Shown piece by piece: positions 19,048-28,541 of a stretch of 64,000 bases of DNA (positions are counted from its first letter, which is position 1; the number at the start of each line of letters is the position of its first letter). The notes below the pieces were generated by a model. That model made no database searches and was not told the DNA's origin. It saw only the letters and a list, made by a program, of their open reading frames with translations. The stretch is from Yanghanlia caeni (GTDB lineage Bacteria; Pseudomonadota; Gammaproteobacteria; Burkholderiales; Burkholderiaceae_B), in contig JAUZQE010000013.1 of NCBI GenBank assembly GCA_030733815.1, positions 1-64,000 of the forward strand, in the 5' to 3' direction. The position numbers and the translations under genes were made by a program.

Positions 19048-19080
19048 GCGTGGCGGCGCCCGCCGCCACGCGCTGTTTTT
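19048..19080 (+). terminator. Intrinsic-terminator-like hairpin in the maeB leader
   Basis: GCGTGGCGGC at 19048-19057 and GCCGCCACGC at 19062-19071 form a perfect 10-bp stem with a GCCC loop, followed by GCTG and TTTTT at 19076-19080. It ends 18 nt before the maeB start codon, just ahead of the GGAG ribosome-binding site. No gene is transcribed into it from the left, so it should act on the maeB transcript itself, as an attenuator or leaky leader terminator. Confidence 0.6.
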
Positions 19081-19097
19081 ACTGGAGTATTCAATTC

Positions 19098-21404
19098 ATG
19101 CACGCCAATGACGATCTGGCGAAGCTCGCGCTCGATTATCACGCTTCACCCGTTCCGGGCAAGATTTCCGTCATGCCCACCAAACCGCTGGCAAATCAAG
19201 ACGACCTGTCTCTTGCCTATTCACCGGGTGTGGCCTATGCCTGCATGAACATTCATGCCGAGGGCGAAGATGCCGCCGCAAAATACACGTCGCGCTCCAA
19301 TCTGGTGGGCGTCATCACCAACGGCACCGCAGTGCTCGGCCTGGGCAATATCGGCCCGCTCGCGGCCAAGCCGGTCATGGAAGGCAAGGGCTGCCTGTTC
19401 AAGAAATTTGCCAATATCGATGTATTCGATATTGAGCTGAACGAAAACGACCCCGACAAACTCGTCGACATCATTGCGGCCCTGGAACCGACGCTGGGCG
19501 GCGTGAACCTGGAAGACATCAAGGCACCGGAATGCTTCTACATCGAGCGCAAGCTGCGCGAACGCATGAAGATTCCCGTCTTTCACGACGATCAGCACGG
19601 CACGGCCATCATTTCTTCTGCGGCGATTCTGAACGGCCTGAAGATCGTCGGCAAGAAGATCGAAGACGTGAAGCTGGTGTGCTCGGGGGCCGGCGCGGCC
19701 GCCATCGCGTGCCTTGACCTGCTGCAGCGCCTGGGCGTGCGGCGCGAAAACATCTACGTGGTCGATTCGCGCGGGGTCATCTTCGAAGGCCGCGACCCCA
19801 ATATGGAGCCGAACAAGGCGCGCTACGCCCAGCGTACCGACGCCCGCACACTTGCCGACGTGTGCGTCGATGCCGACATCTTCCTGGGCTGTTCCGCCCC
19901 CGGCGTACTCACCGCCGACATGCTGCGCAGCATGGCACCTCAGCCGCTGATCCTGGCACTGGCCAATCCCGAGCCCGAGATCCGGCCCGAGATCGCAAAG
20001 GAAGTGCGCCCCGACTGCATCATTGCCACCGGTCGTTCCGACTACCCGAACCAGGTCAACAACGTTCTGTGCTTCCCCTTCATCTTCCGCGGCGCTATGG
20101 ATGTCGGCGCCACGGTGATCAATGAGGAAATGAAGCTTGCCTGCGTGCTGGCGCTGGCGGAACTGGCGCAGGCGGAACAGAATGAAGAAGTGGCTACGGC
20201 CTATGCCGGCCAGGATCTGAACTTCGGCCCCGAATACATCATCCCCAAGCCGTTTGACCCGCGCCTGATCATCAAGCTGGCCCCTGCCGTGGCGCAGGCC
20301 GCCATGGACTCGGGTGTGGCGCGGCGCCCCATCACCGACATGGAAGCCTACCGTCAGCGGCTCATGGGCCTGGTGTATCGTACCGGCCAGCTGATGCGCC
20401 CGCTCTTCATGCAGGCCAAGTCCGACCTCAAGCGCGTGGTGTATTCCGACGGTGAAGACGAACGCGTGCTGCGCGCGGTGCAGACCATCGTCGACGAACG
20501 GCTGGCCTTCCCGGTACTCATCGGCCGTCCTTCCGTCATCGAAATGCGCATCGAGCGGTTCGGCTTGCGGCTGCAACGCGACGTCGATTTCGAAATCGTG
20601 AACCCCGAATCCGACGACCGGTTCAACGAAACCTGGCAAGGGTATTACAAGCTGCGCGGCCGCGAAGGCGTCACGCCCGACATTGCCAAGGCCATGATCC
20701 GCAAGCACAACACCCTCATCGGGGCCATGCTGCTGCAGCGCGGTGATGTCGACGCCATGATCTGCGGCGTGGCGTCCAAGTTCGACAACCAGCTGCGTTA
20801 TATCGACGAAGTGATCGGGCTCAAGCCGGGCGCACGCACCTATGCAGCCATGAACGTGCTCACCCTGCCCACGCAAACCGTATTCGTGTGCGACACGCAC
20901 GTGAATGAAGACCCCACCGCCGAAGAAATCGCCGACATGACGATTCAGGCGGCCGAGGAAGTGAAGCGCTTCGGCGTCGTGCCCAAGATCGCCCTGCTCT
21001 CGCACTCGAACTTCGGCAGCCGCCCCACGGCGTCTTCGCGCAAAATGGCGCAGGCCCGGCGTCTGATCGCCACACTTGCCCCCGATCTGGAAGTCGACGG
21101 CGAGATGCATGCCGACGCGGCGCTTTCCGAACGCATTCGCCTGCGCGCCTTCCCCGATTCCACACTCAAGGGCCCGGCGAACCTGCTGATTCTGCCGAAC
21201 CTCGACGCAGGCAACATCACGTATAACATGCTGAAAATGACCGGTTCCAATGGCGTGGCCATGGGCCCGATTCTGCTGGGCGCCGCACGCCCCGTGCATA
21301 TTCTCACCACCAGTGCCACCGTGCGCCGCATCGTCAACATGACGGCCATGGCGGCGGTCGACGCGCAGCAGGAACAGGGCAAGCCGCTGGGCACCCCTGC
21401 CTGA
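19098..21404 (+). CDS. maeB: NADP-dependent malic enzyme with C-terminal phosphotransacetylase-like domain
   Basis: MaeB oxidatively decarboxylates malate to pyruvate, making NADPH. ATG 19098 has GGAG (19084-19087) upstream. The 768-residue protein has the malic domain ([38 protein letters not shown]), an NAD(P)-binding domain ([17 protein letters not shown]), and from about residue 440 a phosphotransacetylase-like domain ([39 protein letters not shown]), the usual large MaeB architecture in proteobacteria. The appended domain is generally regulatory. It diverges from sucA. Confidence 0.96.
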   Translation: MHANDDLAKLALDYHASPVPGKISVMPTKPLANQDDLSLAYSPGVAYACMNIHAEGEDAAAKYTSRSNLVGVITNGTAVLGLGNIGPLAAKPVMEGKGCLFKKFANIDVFDIELNENDPDKLVDIIAALEPTLGGVNLEDIKAPECFYIERKLRERMKIPVFHDDQHGTAIISSAAILNGLKIVGKKIEDVKLVCSGAGAAAIACLDLLQRLGVRRENIYVVDSRGVIFEGRDPNMEPNKARYAQRTDARTLADVCVDADIFLGCSAPGVLTADMLRSMAPQPLILALANPEPEIRPEIAKEVRPDCIIATGRSDYPNQVNNVLCFPFIFRGAMDVGATVINEEMKLACVLALAELAQAEQNEEVATAYAGQDLNFGPEYIIPKPFDPRLIIKLAPAVAQAAMDSGVARRPITDMEAYRQRLMGLVYRTGQLMRPLFMQAKSDLKRVVYSDGEDERVLRAVQTIVDERLAFPVLIGRPSVIEMRIERFGLRLQRDVDFEIVNPESDDRFNETWQGYYKLRGREGVTPDIAKAMIRKHNTLIGAMLLQRGDVDAMICGVASKFDNQLRYIDEVIGLKPGARTYAAMNVLTLPTQTVFVCDTHVNEDPTAEEIADMTIQAAEEVKRFGVVPKIALLSHSNFGSRPTASSRKMAQARRLIATLAPDLEVDGEMHADAALSERIRLRAFPDSTLKGPANLLILPNLDAGNITYNMLKMTGSNGVAMGPILLGAARPVHILTTSATVRRIVNMTAMAAVDAQQEQGKPLGTPA

Positions 21405-21430
21405 CGGCGGCCCGCGCTTGCGGGCGGCTC

Positions 21431-21457
21431 AAAAAAAACGGGGCCCGACGGGCCCCG
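21431..21457 (-). terminator. Rho-independent terminator for gltA
   Basis: CGGGGCCC (21439-21446) and GGGCCCCG (21450-21457) form an 8-bp stem with a 3-nt loop. On the minus strand it is followed by eight T residues (A-run at 21431-21438). It lies between the convergent ends of maeB and gltA and is a strong intrinsic terminator for the sdh-gltA transcript. Confidence 0.88.
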
Positions 21458-21512
21458 ATTGCCATGTTGCCTGGCCATGCAGCCCCAGGGTTGCATGGCG
21501 GCCATAGAACGC

Positions 21513-22817
21513 TCAAGCGGTAGGCACTTCGCGCTCGGCAGCGCCGGTGTACAGCTGGCGCGGACGACCGATCTTGTAGTTGGGATCGGAGAGCATTTCG
21601 TTCCATTGCGCGATCCAGCCCACAGTGCGGGCCAGCGCGAAGATGGCGGTGAACAGCGACGTGGGAATGCCGATGGCGCGCTGCACGATGCCGGAATAGA
21701 AGTCGACGTTCGGGTAAAGCTTGCGCTCGACGAAGTACGGATCTTCCAGGGCAATGCGCTCGAGTTCCATGGCCAGCTTGAACAGCGGGTCGTTTTCCAG
21801 GCCCAGCGATTCGAGCACTTCCTTGCAGGTTTCCTGCATGAGCTTGGCGCGCGGGTCGTAGTTCTTGTACACGCGGTGACCGAAACCCATGAGGCGCACC
21901 CCCGAGCTCTTGTCCTTCACTTTTTCCATGAACTCGCCGACATACGACAGGCCGCCGTTGGCCTGGATTTCTTCGAGCATGGTCAGGCAGGCCTCGTTGG
22001 CGCCGCCGTGTGCCGGGCCCCACAGGCAGGCCACGCCGGCCGCGATCGCGGCAAACGGGTTGGTACCCGACGAACCGCACAGCCGCACGGTGGACGTGGA
22101 GGCGTTCTGTTCGTGATCGGCGTGCAGGATGAAGATACGATCGAGTGCGCGCTCGACGACCTCATTCACCACGTAATCTTCGCAGGGTGTTGCGAACATC
22201 ATGCGCAGGAAGTTGCCGGTGTACGACAGATCGTTGCGCGGGTATACGAAGGGCTCGCCGCGCGAGTACTTGTACGCCATGGCCACCAGCGTGGGCATCT
22301 TGGCGATGAGGCGAATCGCCGATACGTGGCGGTGATGCGGGTTCGTGATGTCGGTGGAATCGTGATAGAACGCCGACATGGCACCCACCAGGCCCGTGAG
22401 CACGGCCATGGGGTGGGCATCGCGACGGAAGCCGCGCAGGAAATACTGCATCTGCTCATGCACCATGGTGTGATGCGTGACCTGGTGGTCGAAATCCTTC
22501 TTCTGCTCGGCGTTGGGCAGCTCGCCGTTCAGAATGAGGTAGCAGATATCGAGGAAATCGCAATTGAGGGCGAGCTGGTCGATGGGATAGCCGCGATACA
22601 GCAGCTGGCCCTTGTCGCCATCGATGTACGTGATTCCGGATTCGCACGAGGCCGTGGCCATGAAGCCCGGGTCGTACGTAAACATGCCGGTTTCGCCGTA
22701 CAGCTTGCGGATGTCGATGACATCGGGACCGACGGTGCCCTTGTATACGGGAAATTCGACGGAAGGGGCGCCATCGGAGAACGACAGCGTGGCCTTTTTG
22801 TCAGACAGTTGCATCAC
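21513..22817 (-). CDS. gltA: Citrate synthase (type II)
   Basis: It condenses oxaloacetate and acetyl-CoA to citrate. The 434-residue length and N-terminal domain ([20 protein letters not shown]) fit the hexameric, NADH-sensitive type II enzyme of Gram-negatives. Active-site regions are [17 protein letters not shown] and [20 protein letters not shown], with the conserved Asp near [12 protein letters not shown]. It lies 16 bp downstream of sdhE, so it is the last gene of the sdhCDAB-sdhE-gltA operon. It differs from the shorter prpC product in this window. Confidence 0.97.
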   Translation of the reverse strand: MMQLSDKKATLSFSDGAPSVEFPVYKGTVGPDVIDIRKLYGETGMFTYDPGFMATASCESGITYIDGDKGQLLYRGYPIDQLALNCDFLDICYLILNGELPNAEQKKDFDHQVTHHTMVHEQMQYFLRGFRRDAHPMAVLTGLVGAMSAFYHDSTDITNPHHRHVSAIRLIAKMPTLVAMAYKYSRGEPFVYPRNDLSYTGNFLRMMFATPCEDYVVNEVVERALDRIFILHADHEQNASTSTVRLCGSSGTNPFAAIAAGVACLWGPAHGGANEACLTMLEEIQANGGLSYVGEFMEKVKDKSSGVRLMGFGHRVYKNYDPRAKLMQETCKEVLESLGLENDPLFKLAMELERIALEDPYFVERKLYPNVDFYSGIVQRAIGIPTSLFTAIFALARTVGWIAQWNEMLSDPNYKIGRPRQLYTGAAEREVPTA

Positions 22818-22833
22818 ATTATCCTCTAGATAT

Positions 22834-23094
22834 TTATAGCTTTCGCATGATGCCCACTAGGCGCCGGATATCGGGCGTGTCGTACACCCCCGGGGGCTCC
22901 GTGCGGCCAAGCAACACATCGAGCAGATCGTTGTCGCTCATCTCGAACAGCAAGCTCAAGGCGGAGACATCGGTATCGGTGAGTTCCGTCTCGTACTGAT
23001 CCAGAAATCGCGTGATGATCAGGTCGTTTTCCAGCAGGCCGCGACGCGCCCGCCAACGCAAACGCGCCCGGTCCAGGTCTGACAACTTTCTCAT
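22834..23094 (-). CDS. sdhE: FAD assembly factor SdhE
   Basis: SdhE assists covalent flavinylation of SdhA. The 86-residue protein starts at ATG 23094 ([20 protein letters not shown]) and contains the conserved RGL(L/M)ExD block ([18 protein letters not shown]), whose RGxxE motif contacts SdhA. The fit to the family is good. It lies between sdhB and gltA, a conserved place in betaproteobacteria. Confidence 0.93.
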   Translation of the reverse strand: MRKLSDLDRARLRWRARRGLLENDLIITRFLDQYETELTDTDVSALSLLFEMSDNDLLDVLLGRTEPPGVYDTPDIRRLVGIMRKL

Positions 23095-23119
23095 CAGGGA
23101 TCCAAAGGTTATAGACAGC

Positions 23120-23836
23120 TCAGATGGTGCGGCGCACCAGCAGTTCCTTGATCTTGCCAATTGCTGCCGAGGGGTTCAGACCCTTGGGACAGACGTCGGC
23201 GCAGTTCATGATGGTGTGGCACCGGAACAGGCGATACGGATCCTCGAGGTTATCGAGGCGCTCGCCCGTCGCTTCGTCGCGGGTATCGACAATGAAGCGG
23301 TAAGCTTGCAGCAAGCCGGCGGGCCCGACGAACTTGTCGGGGTTCCACCAGAACGACGGGCACGACGTGGAACAGCATGCACACAGAATGCACTCGTACA
23401 GGCCGTCGAGGTGGGCCCGTGCCTCGGGCGACTGCAGGCGCTCGCGCTCGGGCGGCGGCTGGTCGTTTATGAGGAAGGGCTTGATCGAATGGTACTGATT
23501 GAAGAAGTGGGTCATGTCGACAATGAGGTCGCGCACGACCGGCAGGCCCGGCAGCGGGCGCAGCACGATCGGCTCGGTGAGCTCATTGAGGTTGGTGGTG
23601 CAGGCCAGCCCGTTCTTGCCATTGATGTTCATGGCATCGGAGCCGCACACGCCTTCGCGGCATGACCGGCGAATCGAGATGCTGTCGTCGACGTCGTTCT
23701 TGATGCGCACGATCGCGTCGAGCAGCATCTTGTCGGTCGGCTGCAGCTCGACTTCCAGCTTCTGCATGTAGGGGCGCTCGTCCTTGTCGGGGTCGTAGCG
23801 GTAGATTTCGAATTTGACTATGCGTTTTTGGCTCAT
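23120..23836 (-). CDS. sdhB: Succinate dehydrogenase iron-sulfur subunit
   Basis: The 238-residue protein carries electrons from SdhA FAD to ubiquinone through three Fe-S clusters. The 2Fe-2S ligands lie in SCREGVCGSDAMNINGKNGL and the nearby Cys of GLACTTN. The C-terminal ferredoxin part shows CILCACCSTSCPSFWW and CHTIMNCADVCPKGLNP. It follows sdhA by 12 bp. Confidence 0.97.
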   Translation of the reverse strand: MSQKRIVKFEIYRYDPDKDERPYMQKLEVELQPTDKMLLDAIVRIKNDVDDSISIRRSCREGVCGSDAMNINGKNGLACTTNLNELTEPIVLRPLPGLPVVRDLIVDMTHFFNQYHSIKPFLINDQPPPERERLQSPEARAHLDGLYECILCACCSTSCPSFWWNPDKFVGPAGLLQAYRFIVDTRDEATGERLDNLEDPYRLFRCHTIMNCADVCPKGLNPSAAIGKIKELLVRRTI

Positions 23837-23848
23837 TTCGTATCCTGC

Positions 23849-25624
23849 TTAGAACGTGCGCGCCTTGGGCGGGAAGCTTTCCACAGTCATGGGCTTCATG
23901 GTGACCGGCTTGTATTCCAGGCGGCTGCCCTCGGAGAACCACAGGGTGTGGCGCAGCCAGTTCTCGTCGTCGCGTTCCGGGTGATCGCTGAGCGCGTGTG
24001 CGCCGCGGCTTTCGGTACGGTTGGCGGCCGACTTCGTGGTGGCGCGCGCCACTTCGATCATGTTGGCCAGCTCGAGCGCCTCGACACGGGCGGTGTTGAA
24101 CACCTTGGACTTGTCCTTGAAGTAGATGTTTTCCACCTCCGGGACCAGGCTCTCGATGACTTCGACGCCCTTTTGCAGCAGCTCGAGCGTACGGAACACG
24201 CCGCAGTGATGCTGCATGGCCACGCGGATCTTGTTGCCCACGTCTTGTGCCCGTTCACCGGACGTACGGCTTTCGAGGCGGTTGACGCGATCGAGCGAGT
24301 AATCGATGGCCGATTGCGGAATGGGCTGATGGCTGTGCTGGCGCTCGGGATGCTCCGACACGATATGGTTGCCGGCGGAACGGCCGAACACGATGAGGTC
24401 GAGCAGCGAGTTGGTGCCCAGGCGGTTGGCGCCGTGCACCGACGTGGCGGCACATTCGCCAATGGCGTAAAGCCCATTGACGATGCGCGGCTCACCGTTG
24501 ACCTGCGTGACCACCTGGCCATAAATGTTGGTGGGAATGCCGCCCATCTGGTAGTGGATGGTGGGCACCACCGGAATCGGATCCTTGATGGGGTCGACGT
24601 TGGCGAACTTAATGGCGATTTCGCGAATCGACGGCAGGCGCTTCATAATGGTTTCGGCACCCAGGTGATCGAGCTTGAGCACGACGTAGCTGCCGTCGCC
24701 GCAGCCGCGGCCCTCCTTGATTTCCTGGTCCATCGAACGCGAAACGAAGTCGCGCGGGGCCAGGTCTTTCAGTGTGGGCGCGTAGCGCTCCATGAAGCGT
24801 TCGCCGTCTTTGTTCAGCAGAATGCCGCCCTCGCCGCGCACGCCCTCGGTGATGAGCACGCCCGCGCCGGCCACGCCGGTGGGGTGGAACTGCCAGAACT
24901 CGAGGTCTTGCAGCGGAATGCCGGCACGTGCAGCCATGCCCAGGCCGTCGCCCGTGTTGATGAAGGCGTTGGTGGACGCGGCCCAGATGCGGCCGGCGCC
25001 GCCGGTGGCGAGCACGACCTTCTTGCCTTCAAGGATGTAGATGTCGCCCGTTTCCATTTCGAGGGCGGTGACACCCAGCACGTCGCCGTCGTCGTTGCGC
25101 AGCAGGTCGAGCGCCATCCATTCGACGAAGAACTGCGTGCGCGCAGCCACGTTGCGCTGATAGAGCGTATGCAGCATGGCGTGACCGGTACGGTCGGCCG
25201 CGGCACAGGCGCGCTGAACGGGTTTTTCGCCGAAGTTGGCGGTGTGACCGCCAAACGGACGCTGGTAGATGGTGCCGTCGGGGTTGCGGTCGAACGGCAT
25301 GCCAAAGTGCTCGAGCTCGTAGACGGCGTGCGGCGCTTCACGGCACATGAATTCGATGGCGTCCTGGTCGCCGAGCCAGTCGGAACCCTTGACGGTGTCG
25401 TACATGTGCCAGTACCAGTCGTCTTCGCTCATGTTGCCGAGCGCGGCACTGACGCCGCCCTGCGCGGCAACCGTGTGCGAACGCGTGGGGAACACCTTGG
25501 AGAGCACGGCCACTGACAGGCCGGCTTCGGCCAATTGGAGGGAACAACGCATGCCGGCCCCGCCGGCGCCGACGACCACCACATCAAAGCGGCGGCGTGG
25601 GAGAGAAGAGATGACAGCAGCCAC
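23849..25624 (-). CDS. sdhA: Succinate dehydrogenase flavoprotein subunit
   Basis: It oxidises succinate to fumarate at a covalently bound FAD. The 591-residue protein has the dinucleotide-binding VVVVGAGGAGMRCSLQLAEAG at its start, the FAD-linked His in TRSHTVAAQGGVSAALGN, the active-site blocks RPFGGHTANFG and HYQMGGIPTN, and the C-terminal HTLWFSEGSRLEYKPV. It sits 3 bp after sdhD. Confidence 0.97.
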   Translation of the reverse strand: MAAVISSLPRRRFDVVVVGAGGAGMRCSLQLAEAGLSVAVLSKVFPTRSHTVAAQGGVSAALGNMSEDDWYWHMYDTVKGSDWLGDQDAIEFMCREAPHAVYELEHFGMPFDRNPDGTIYQRPFGGHTANFGEKPVQRACAAADRTGHAMLHTLYQRNVAARTQFFVEWMALDLLRNDDGDVLGVTALEMETGDIYILEGKKVVLATGGAGRIWAASTNAFINTGDGLGMAARAGIPLQDLEFWQFHPTGVAGAGVLITEGVRGEGGILLNKDGERFMERYAPTLKDLAPRDFVSRSMDQEIKEGRGCGDGSYVVLKLDHLGAETIMKRLPSIREIAIKFANVDPIKDPIPVVPTIHYQMGGIPTNIYGQVVTQVNGEPRIVNGLYAIGECAATSVHGANRLGTNSLLDLIVFGRSAGNHIVSEHPERQHSHQPIPQSAIDYSLDRVNRLESRTSGERAQDVGNKIRVAMQHHCGVFRTLELLQKGVEVIESLVPEVENIYFKDKSKVFNTARVEALELANMIEVARATTKSAANRTESRGAHALSDHPERDDENWLRHTLWFSEGSRLEYKPVTMKPMTVESFPPKARTF

Positions 25625-25627
25625 GGC

Positions 25628-26008
25628 TTAGAGACTCCAGAGAATTTTTGCGAAGAAAGCGATAGTGCCCGCCAGCCAGAGAACGGTGAGGACCTGCAGC
25701 AGCAGACGCAGCCCCGCGCCGCGCACGTAGTCCATCCAGATATCGCGCACGCCGACCCAGGCGTGCCACGCCACCGACAGGAACGCCACGGTGGCCAGCA
25801 TCTGGCCCACCGGCAGGCCCAGACAGGTAAAGGCAAAGAGATTGCGCCAGTTTTCGTAGTTGACCTCGCCCATGAACAGGAAGCCGAGCAGGAGAACTAC
25901 GGTGTACACGGCCATGATGACGGCCGTGACGCGCTGTACGATGAAGTCGAACGTGCCATAGTGAGCGCCGACGACGAGCCGCTTGTGGCCCAGGCTTTGC
26001 TGATTCAT
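25628..26008 (-). CDS. sdhD: Succinate dehydrogenase membrane anchor subunit SdhD
   Basis: This hydrophobic subunit of 126 residues anchors SdhAB to the inner membrane. Three membrane helices are evident (VQRVTAVIMAVYTVVLLLGF, CLGLPVGQMLATVAFLSVAW, LLLQVLTVLWLAGTIAFFAK), with HAWVGVRDIWMDYV as the conserved quinone/heme-proximal block. The ATG at 26008 overlaps the sdhC stop by one base (TAATG), so a GTG two codons upstream is not preferred. Confidence 0.93.
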   Translation of the reverse strand: MNQQSLGHKRLVVGAHYGTFDFIVQRVTAVIMAVYTVVLLLGFLFMGEVNYENWRNLFAFTCLGLPVGQMLATVAFLSVAWHAWVGVRDIWMDYVRGAGLRLLLQVLTVLWLAGTIAFFAKILWSL

Positions 26009-26427
26009 TACCACACCCCAAACAGTTTGAGACCAAGAATCACGGTAAGCGCAAGGCTGACCACCAGAACAGTGCCCGCCGACTTCTGGGCGGAATGCTT
26101 GTCGTTGCCGACATGAAGATCGAGCATGAGATAGCGGATGCCCGCACAGAAGTGATGCAGATAGCCCCAGATGATGGCCAGCAGCACCAGCTTGAACAGG
26201 GGATGCGATACCCAGGCCGCCAGGCCCGCAAAGGTTTCCGGCGATTCGACGCTACGCCCGAAGAGCGGCACGATGACCAGGGGAAGACAGAGGAAAAGCA
26301 GCGCACCGCTCGCGCGATGCAGAATCGACGTCTTCGCCGCAAGAGGCATGCGGTTCAGGTAAATGAGAAGTTGCGGCACAGTAAGATTTCGGTACTGTGG
26401 GCGCCTCTTGGAAGCTGTTTCGGACAT
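26008..26427 (-). CDS. sdhC: Succinate dehydrogenase cytochrome b556 subunit SdhC
   Basis: The 139-residue membrane subunit helps bind heme b and ubiquinone. It starts at ATG 26427 (MSETASKRRPQYRNLTVPQL) and has three helices. The family signature RPQYRNL, the quinone-site SILHRASGALLFL and the heme-ligand region HHFCAGIRYLMLD are present. It heads the sdhCDAB-sdhE-gltA operon; a promoter must lie in the 100-bp gap before it or upstream through gntR. Confidence 0.95.
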   Translation of the reverse strand: MSETASKRRPQYRNLTVPQLLIYLNRMPLAAKTSILHRASGALLFLCLPLVIVPLFGRSVESPETFAGLAAWVSHPLFKLVLLAIIWGYLHHFCAGIRYLMLDLHVGNDKHSAQKSAGTVLVVSLALTVILGLKLFGVW

Positions 26428-26484
26428 GGTGGCCTCGGATTGATTGCTGAAAAACAAGGTATTGCAAAGCGCAACCGGCATTTT

Positions 26485-26516
26485 CGCCGATTTGCGCCCC
26501 CGGCATCAAATCGGCG
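26485..26516. repeat. 10-bp inverted repeat between gntR and sdhC
   Basis: CGCCGATTTG (26485-26494) and CAAATCGGCG (26507-26516) are perfect inverted repeats around a GC-rich 12-nt loop. They lie just past the gntR stop and upstream of sdhC, both on the minus strand. The following minus-strand bases are AAAA, so it is not a standard intrinsic terminator. It may slow read-through from gntR into sdhC. Confidence 0.5.
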
Positions 26517-26527
26517 TGCTGATTGCA

Positions 26528-27298
26528 TCAGTTCAAACTGTTTCTATAGTGGAACCTTTCTGTGAGGTATGCGCCGCGACGCAACTCCATGGGGCGGTCG
26601 CCATAAGTGAACGAAATGCGCTCGACCTGCAAAAGCGGGTGACCGACCTCGACGGCAAGCAGTTCGGCCTGCGCTGCATCGGCCGCCACCGCCTTGATCT
26701 TTTCTTCCGCCCGCACCATGCTGACCCCGTATTCCGATTCGAACAATGCGTAAAGCGGGCTGCGGCTTGCCTCGAGCAGTTCGGCGGTAAGCCCCTTGAA
26801 CGGGGCGCCCGGAAGCCAGATGTCGTCGAGAATGGTGGGCGAGTCGTCGAACGACAGCACGCGGCGCAGATTGACTACGGTTTCGCCCGAGCGCAGCTCG
26901 AGCAGGGCCGCCACGTCGGCCGGAGCCTTGAGCCGGCGAACATCGAGAATGCGGCTGCCCGATACCGCCGGCGTGGCGTCGTCGGGCGTGAGGCGCAGAA
27001 AACGGAACCGCACCTTGGCTTCGTGGTGCGTGGCCACGAAGGTGCCCTTGCCCTGGCGGCGCAGCAGCAGGTTTTCGGCGGCCAGTTCGTCGATGGCCTT
27101 GCGCACCGTACCCTGGCTGACCTGAAAGCGCGCCGCGAGCTCGAGCTCGCTGGGTATTGCCTCGCCCGGCTTCCATTCGCCACGGTCGAGCCCCTGCAGC
27201 AGCAGAGCCTTGATCTGCTGATACAGGGGGCTGAACGCCGCACTGCCACCGGCTCGATCAGAGTCGGGGCTTCGATCGGTTAGCGTTTGGTCGGACAT
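26528..27298 (-). CDS. GntR-family (HutC/UTRA) regulator, candidate TCA-cycle regulator
   Basis: The 256-residue protein has a GntR winged helix (about residues 25-95: PLYQQIKALLLQGLDRGEWK, IPSELELAARFQVSQGTVRK) and a C-terminal UTRA effector domain ending ELRRGAYLTERFHYRN. It lies between the sdh operon and divergent mdh, an arrangement seen in Burkholderiales. A 21-bp near-palindrome in the gntR-mdh gap recurs identically before acnB, so this protein is the best candidate for a local TCA regulator. Its ligand is unknown; an organic acid is plausible for the UTRA fold. Confidence 0.9.
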   Translation of the reverse strand: MSDQTLTDRSPDSDRAGGSAAFSPLYQQIKALLLQGLDRGEWKPGEAIPSELELAARFQVSQGTVRKAIDELAAENLLLRRQGKGTFVATHHEAKVRFRFLRLTPDDATPAVSGSRILDVRRLKAPADVAALLELRSGETVVNLRRVLSFDDSPTILDDIWLPGAPFKGLTAELLEASRSPLYALFESEYGVSMVRAEEKIKAVAADAAQAELLAVEVGHPLLQVERISFTYGDRPMELRRGAYLTERFHYRNSLN

Positions 27299-27386
27299 GG
27301 GTAGCGGAGTTGCTGTGTGGCAGGCGTTGAATCTGGATAACCGTAAAATTGTCGCACGCCTGACGATTTCTGTCTAATACTCCTCT

Positions 27387-27408
27387 ATCTTATATAAGAT
27401 ATAAGACA
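27387..27408. promoter_or_regulatory. Candidate GntR operator upstream of mdh
   Basis: The site has arms TCTTATAT and ATATAAGA around AAG, flanked by A on the left and CA on the right. Its left half also forms a 14-bp palindrome (ATCTTATATAAGAT). It lies in the 250-bp gap between divergent gntR and mdh. The 21 bp from 27388 to 27408 are identical to those at 39226-39246 before acnB. A shared operator is the simplest reading. Confidence 0.65.
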
Positions 27409-27548
27409 GTTGACGAAGGTGGCCGGATTCGCTACGCTTTTCTGCTTGCACGCGCGTGCGGTGCCCGCTGCGGCACCCGCCCCAAAGTTTTACACTGTCG
27501 CACGTCCGGAATTCCTTTTACCCCTACTCATCTATCGGAGACCTCCTC

Positions 27549-28538
27549 ATGTCCAAACCCGCCATGCGCGTCGCCGTCACCGGCGCCGCCGGCCAGATTG
27601 GCTACGCCCTTCTCTTTCGCATCGCTTCGGGCGAAATGCTCGGCAAGGATCAGCCCGTCATCCTGCAACTGCTCGAAATCCCCGACGAAAAGGCACAGAA
27701 GGCCCTGAAAGGCGTCATGATGGAACTTGACGACTGCGCGTTCCCGCTGCTGCAGGGCATGACTGCCCACAGCGACCCGCGCGAAGCGTTCAAGGATGCC
27801 GACATCGCCCTGTTGGTGGGCGCCCGCCCCCGCGGCCCCGGCATGGAGCGCAAGGACCTGCTGCAGGTCAACGCGCAGATCTTCACGGCACAAGGCCGCG
27901 CCCTGAACGAAGTCGCCAGCCGCGACGTGAAGGTGCTGGTGGTGGGCAACCCCGCCAACACCAATGCGTACATCGCCATGAAGTCGGCTCCCGACCTGCC
28001 GGCCAGGAACTTCACCGCCATGCTGCGCCTCGATCACAACCGCGCTCTGTCGCAACTGGCCGCCAAGTCGGGCAAGGCCGTGGCCGACATCGAAAAACTG
28101 ATCGTGTGGGGCAACCACTCGCCCACCATGTACCCCGATATCCGCTTCGCCACGGTCGGCGGCCAGAGCCTGGCTCAGCTGATCAACGACGACGCCTGGA
28201 ATCGCGACGTTTTCATTCCCACCGTGGGCAAGCGCGGTGCAGCCATCATCGATGCACGCGGCCTGTCTTCCGCCGCCTCGGCGGCCAACGCCGCGATCGA
28301 CCACATCCGCGACTGGGTGCTGGGCTCGAACGGCAAGTGGGTCACCATGGGTGTACCGTCCGACGGCTCCTACGGCATTCCTGAAGGCATCATCTACGGT
28401 TTCCCCGTCACCACCGAAAACGGCGAATACACGCTGGTGCGCGATCTGGAAATCGACGCCTTCTCGCGCGAGCGCATGGACTTCACGCTGAACGAGCTGC
28501 TGGAAGAGCGCGACGGCGTGGCCGACCTGCTCAAGTAA
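27549..28538 (+). CDS. mdh: Malate dehydrogenase
   Basis: It interconverts malate and oxaloacetate with NAD+. The 329-residue protein is of the cytosolic-like class found in betaproteobacteria: NAD-binding [20 protein letters not shown], substrate-binding [18 protein letters not shown], the Asn/Arg region [13 protein letters not shown] and the catalytic His in [12 protein letters not shown]. The ATG at 27549 is preceded by GGAGACCTCCTC. It is convergent with prpR, with only 3 bp between stop codons and no terminator visible. Confidence 0.97.
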   Translation: MSKPAMRVAVTGAAGQIGYALLFRIASGEMLGKDQPVILQLLEIPDEKAQKALKGVMMELDDCAFPLLQGMTAHSDPREAFKDADIALLVGARPRGPGMERKDLLQVNAQIFTAQGRALNEVASRDVKVLVVGNPANTNAYIAMKSAPDLPARNFTAMLRLDHNRALSQLAAKSGKAVADIEKLIVWGNHSPTMYPDIRFATVGGQSLAQLINDDAWNRDVFIPTVGKRGAAIIDARGLSSAASAANAAIDHIRDWVLGSNGKWVTMGVPSDGSYGIPEGIIYGFPVTTENGEYTLVRDLEIDAFSRERMDFTLNELLEERDGVADLLK

Positions 28539-28541
28539 GCT

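Noticed and set aside
19221-21299. Long open frame antisense to maeB (692 codons)
   Set aside because: Shadow of maeB, with low-complexity His/Arg/Gly-rich translation typical of antisense frames in GC-rich genomes.
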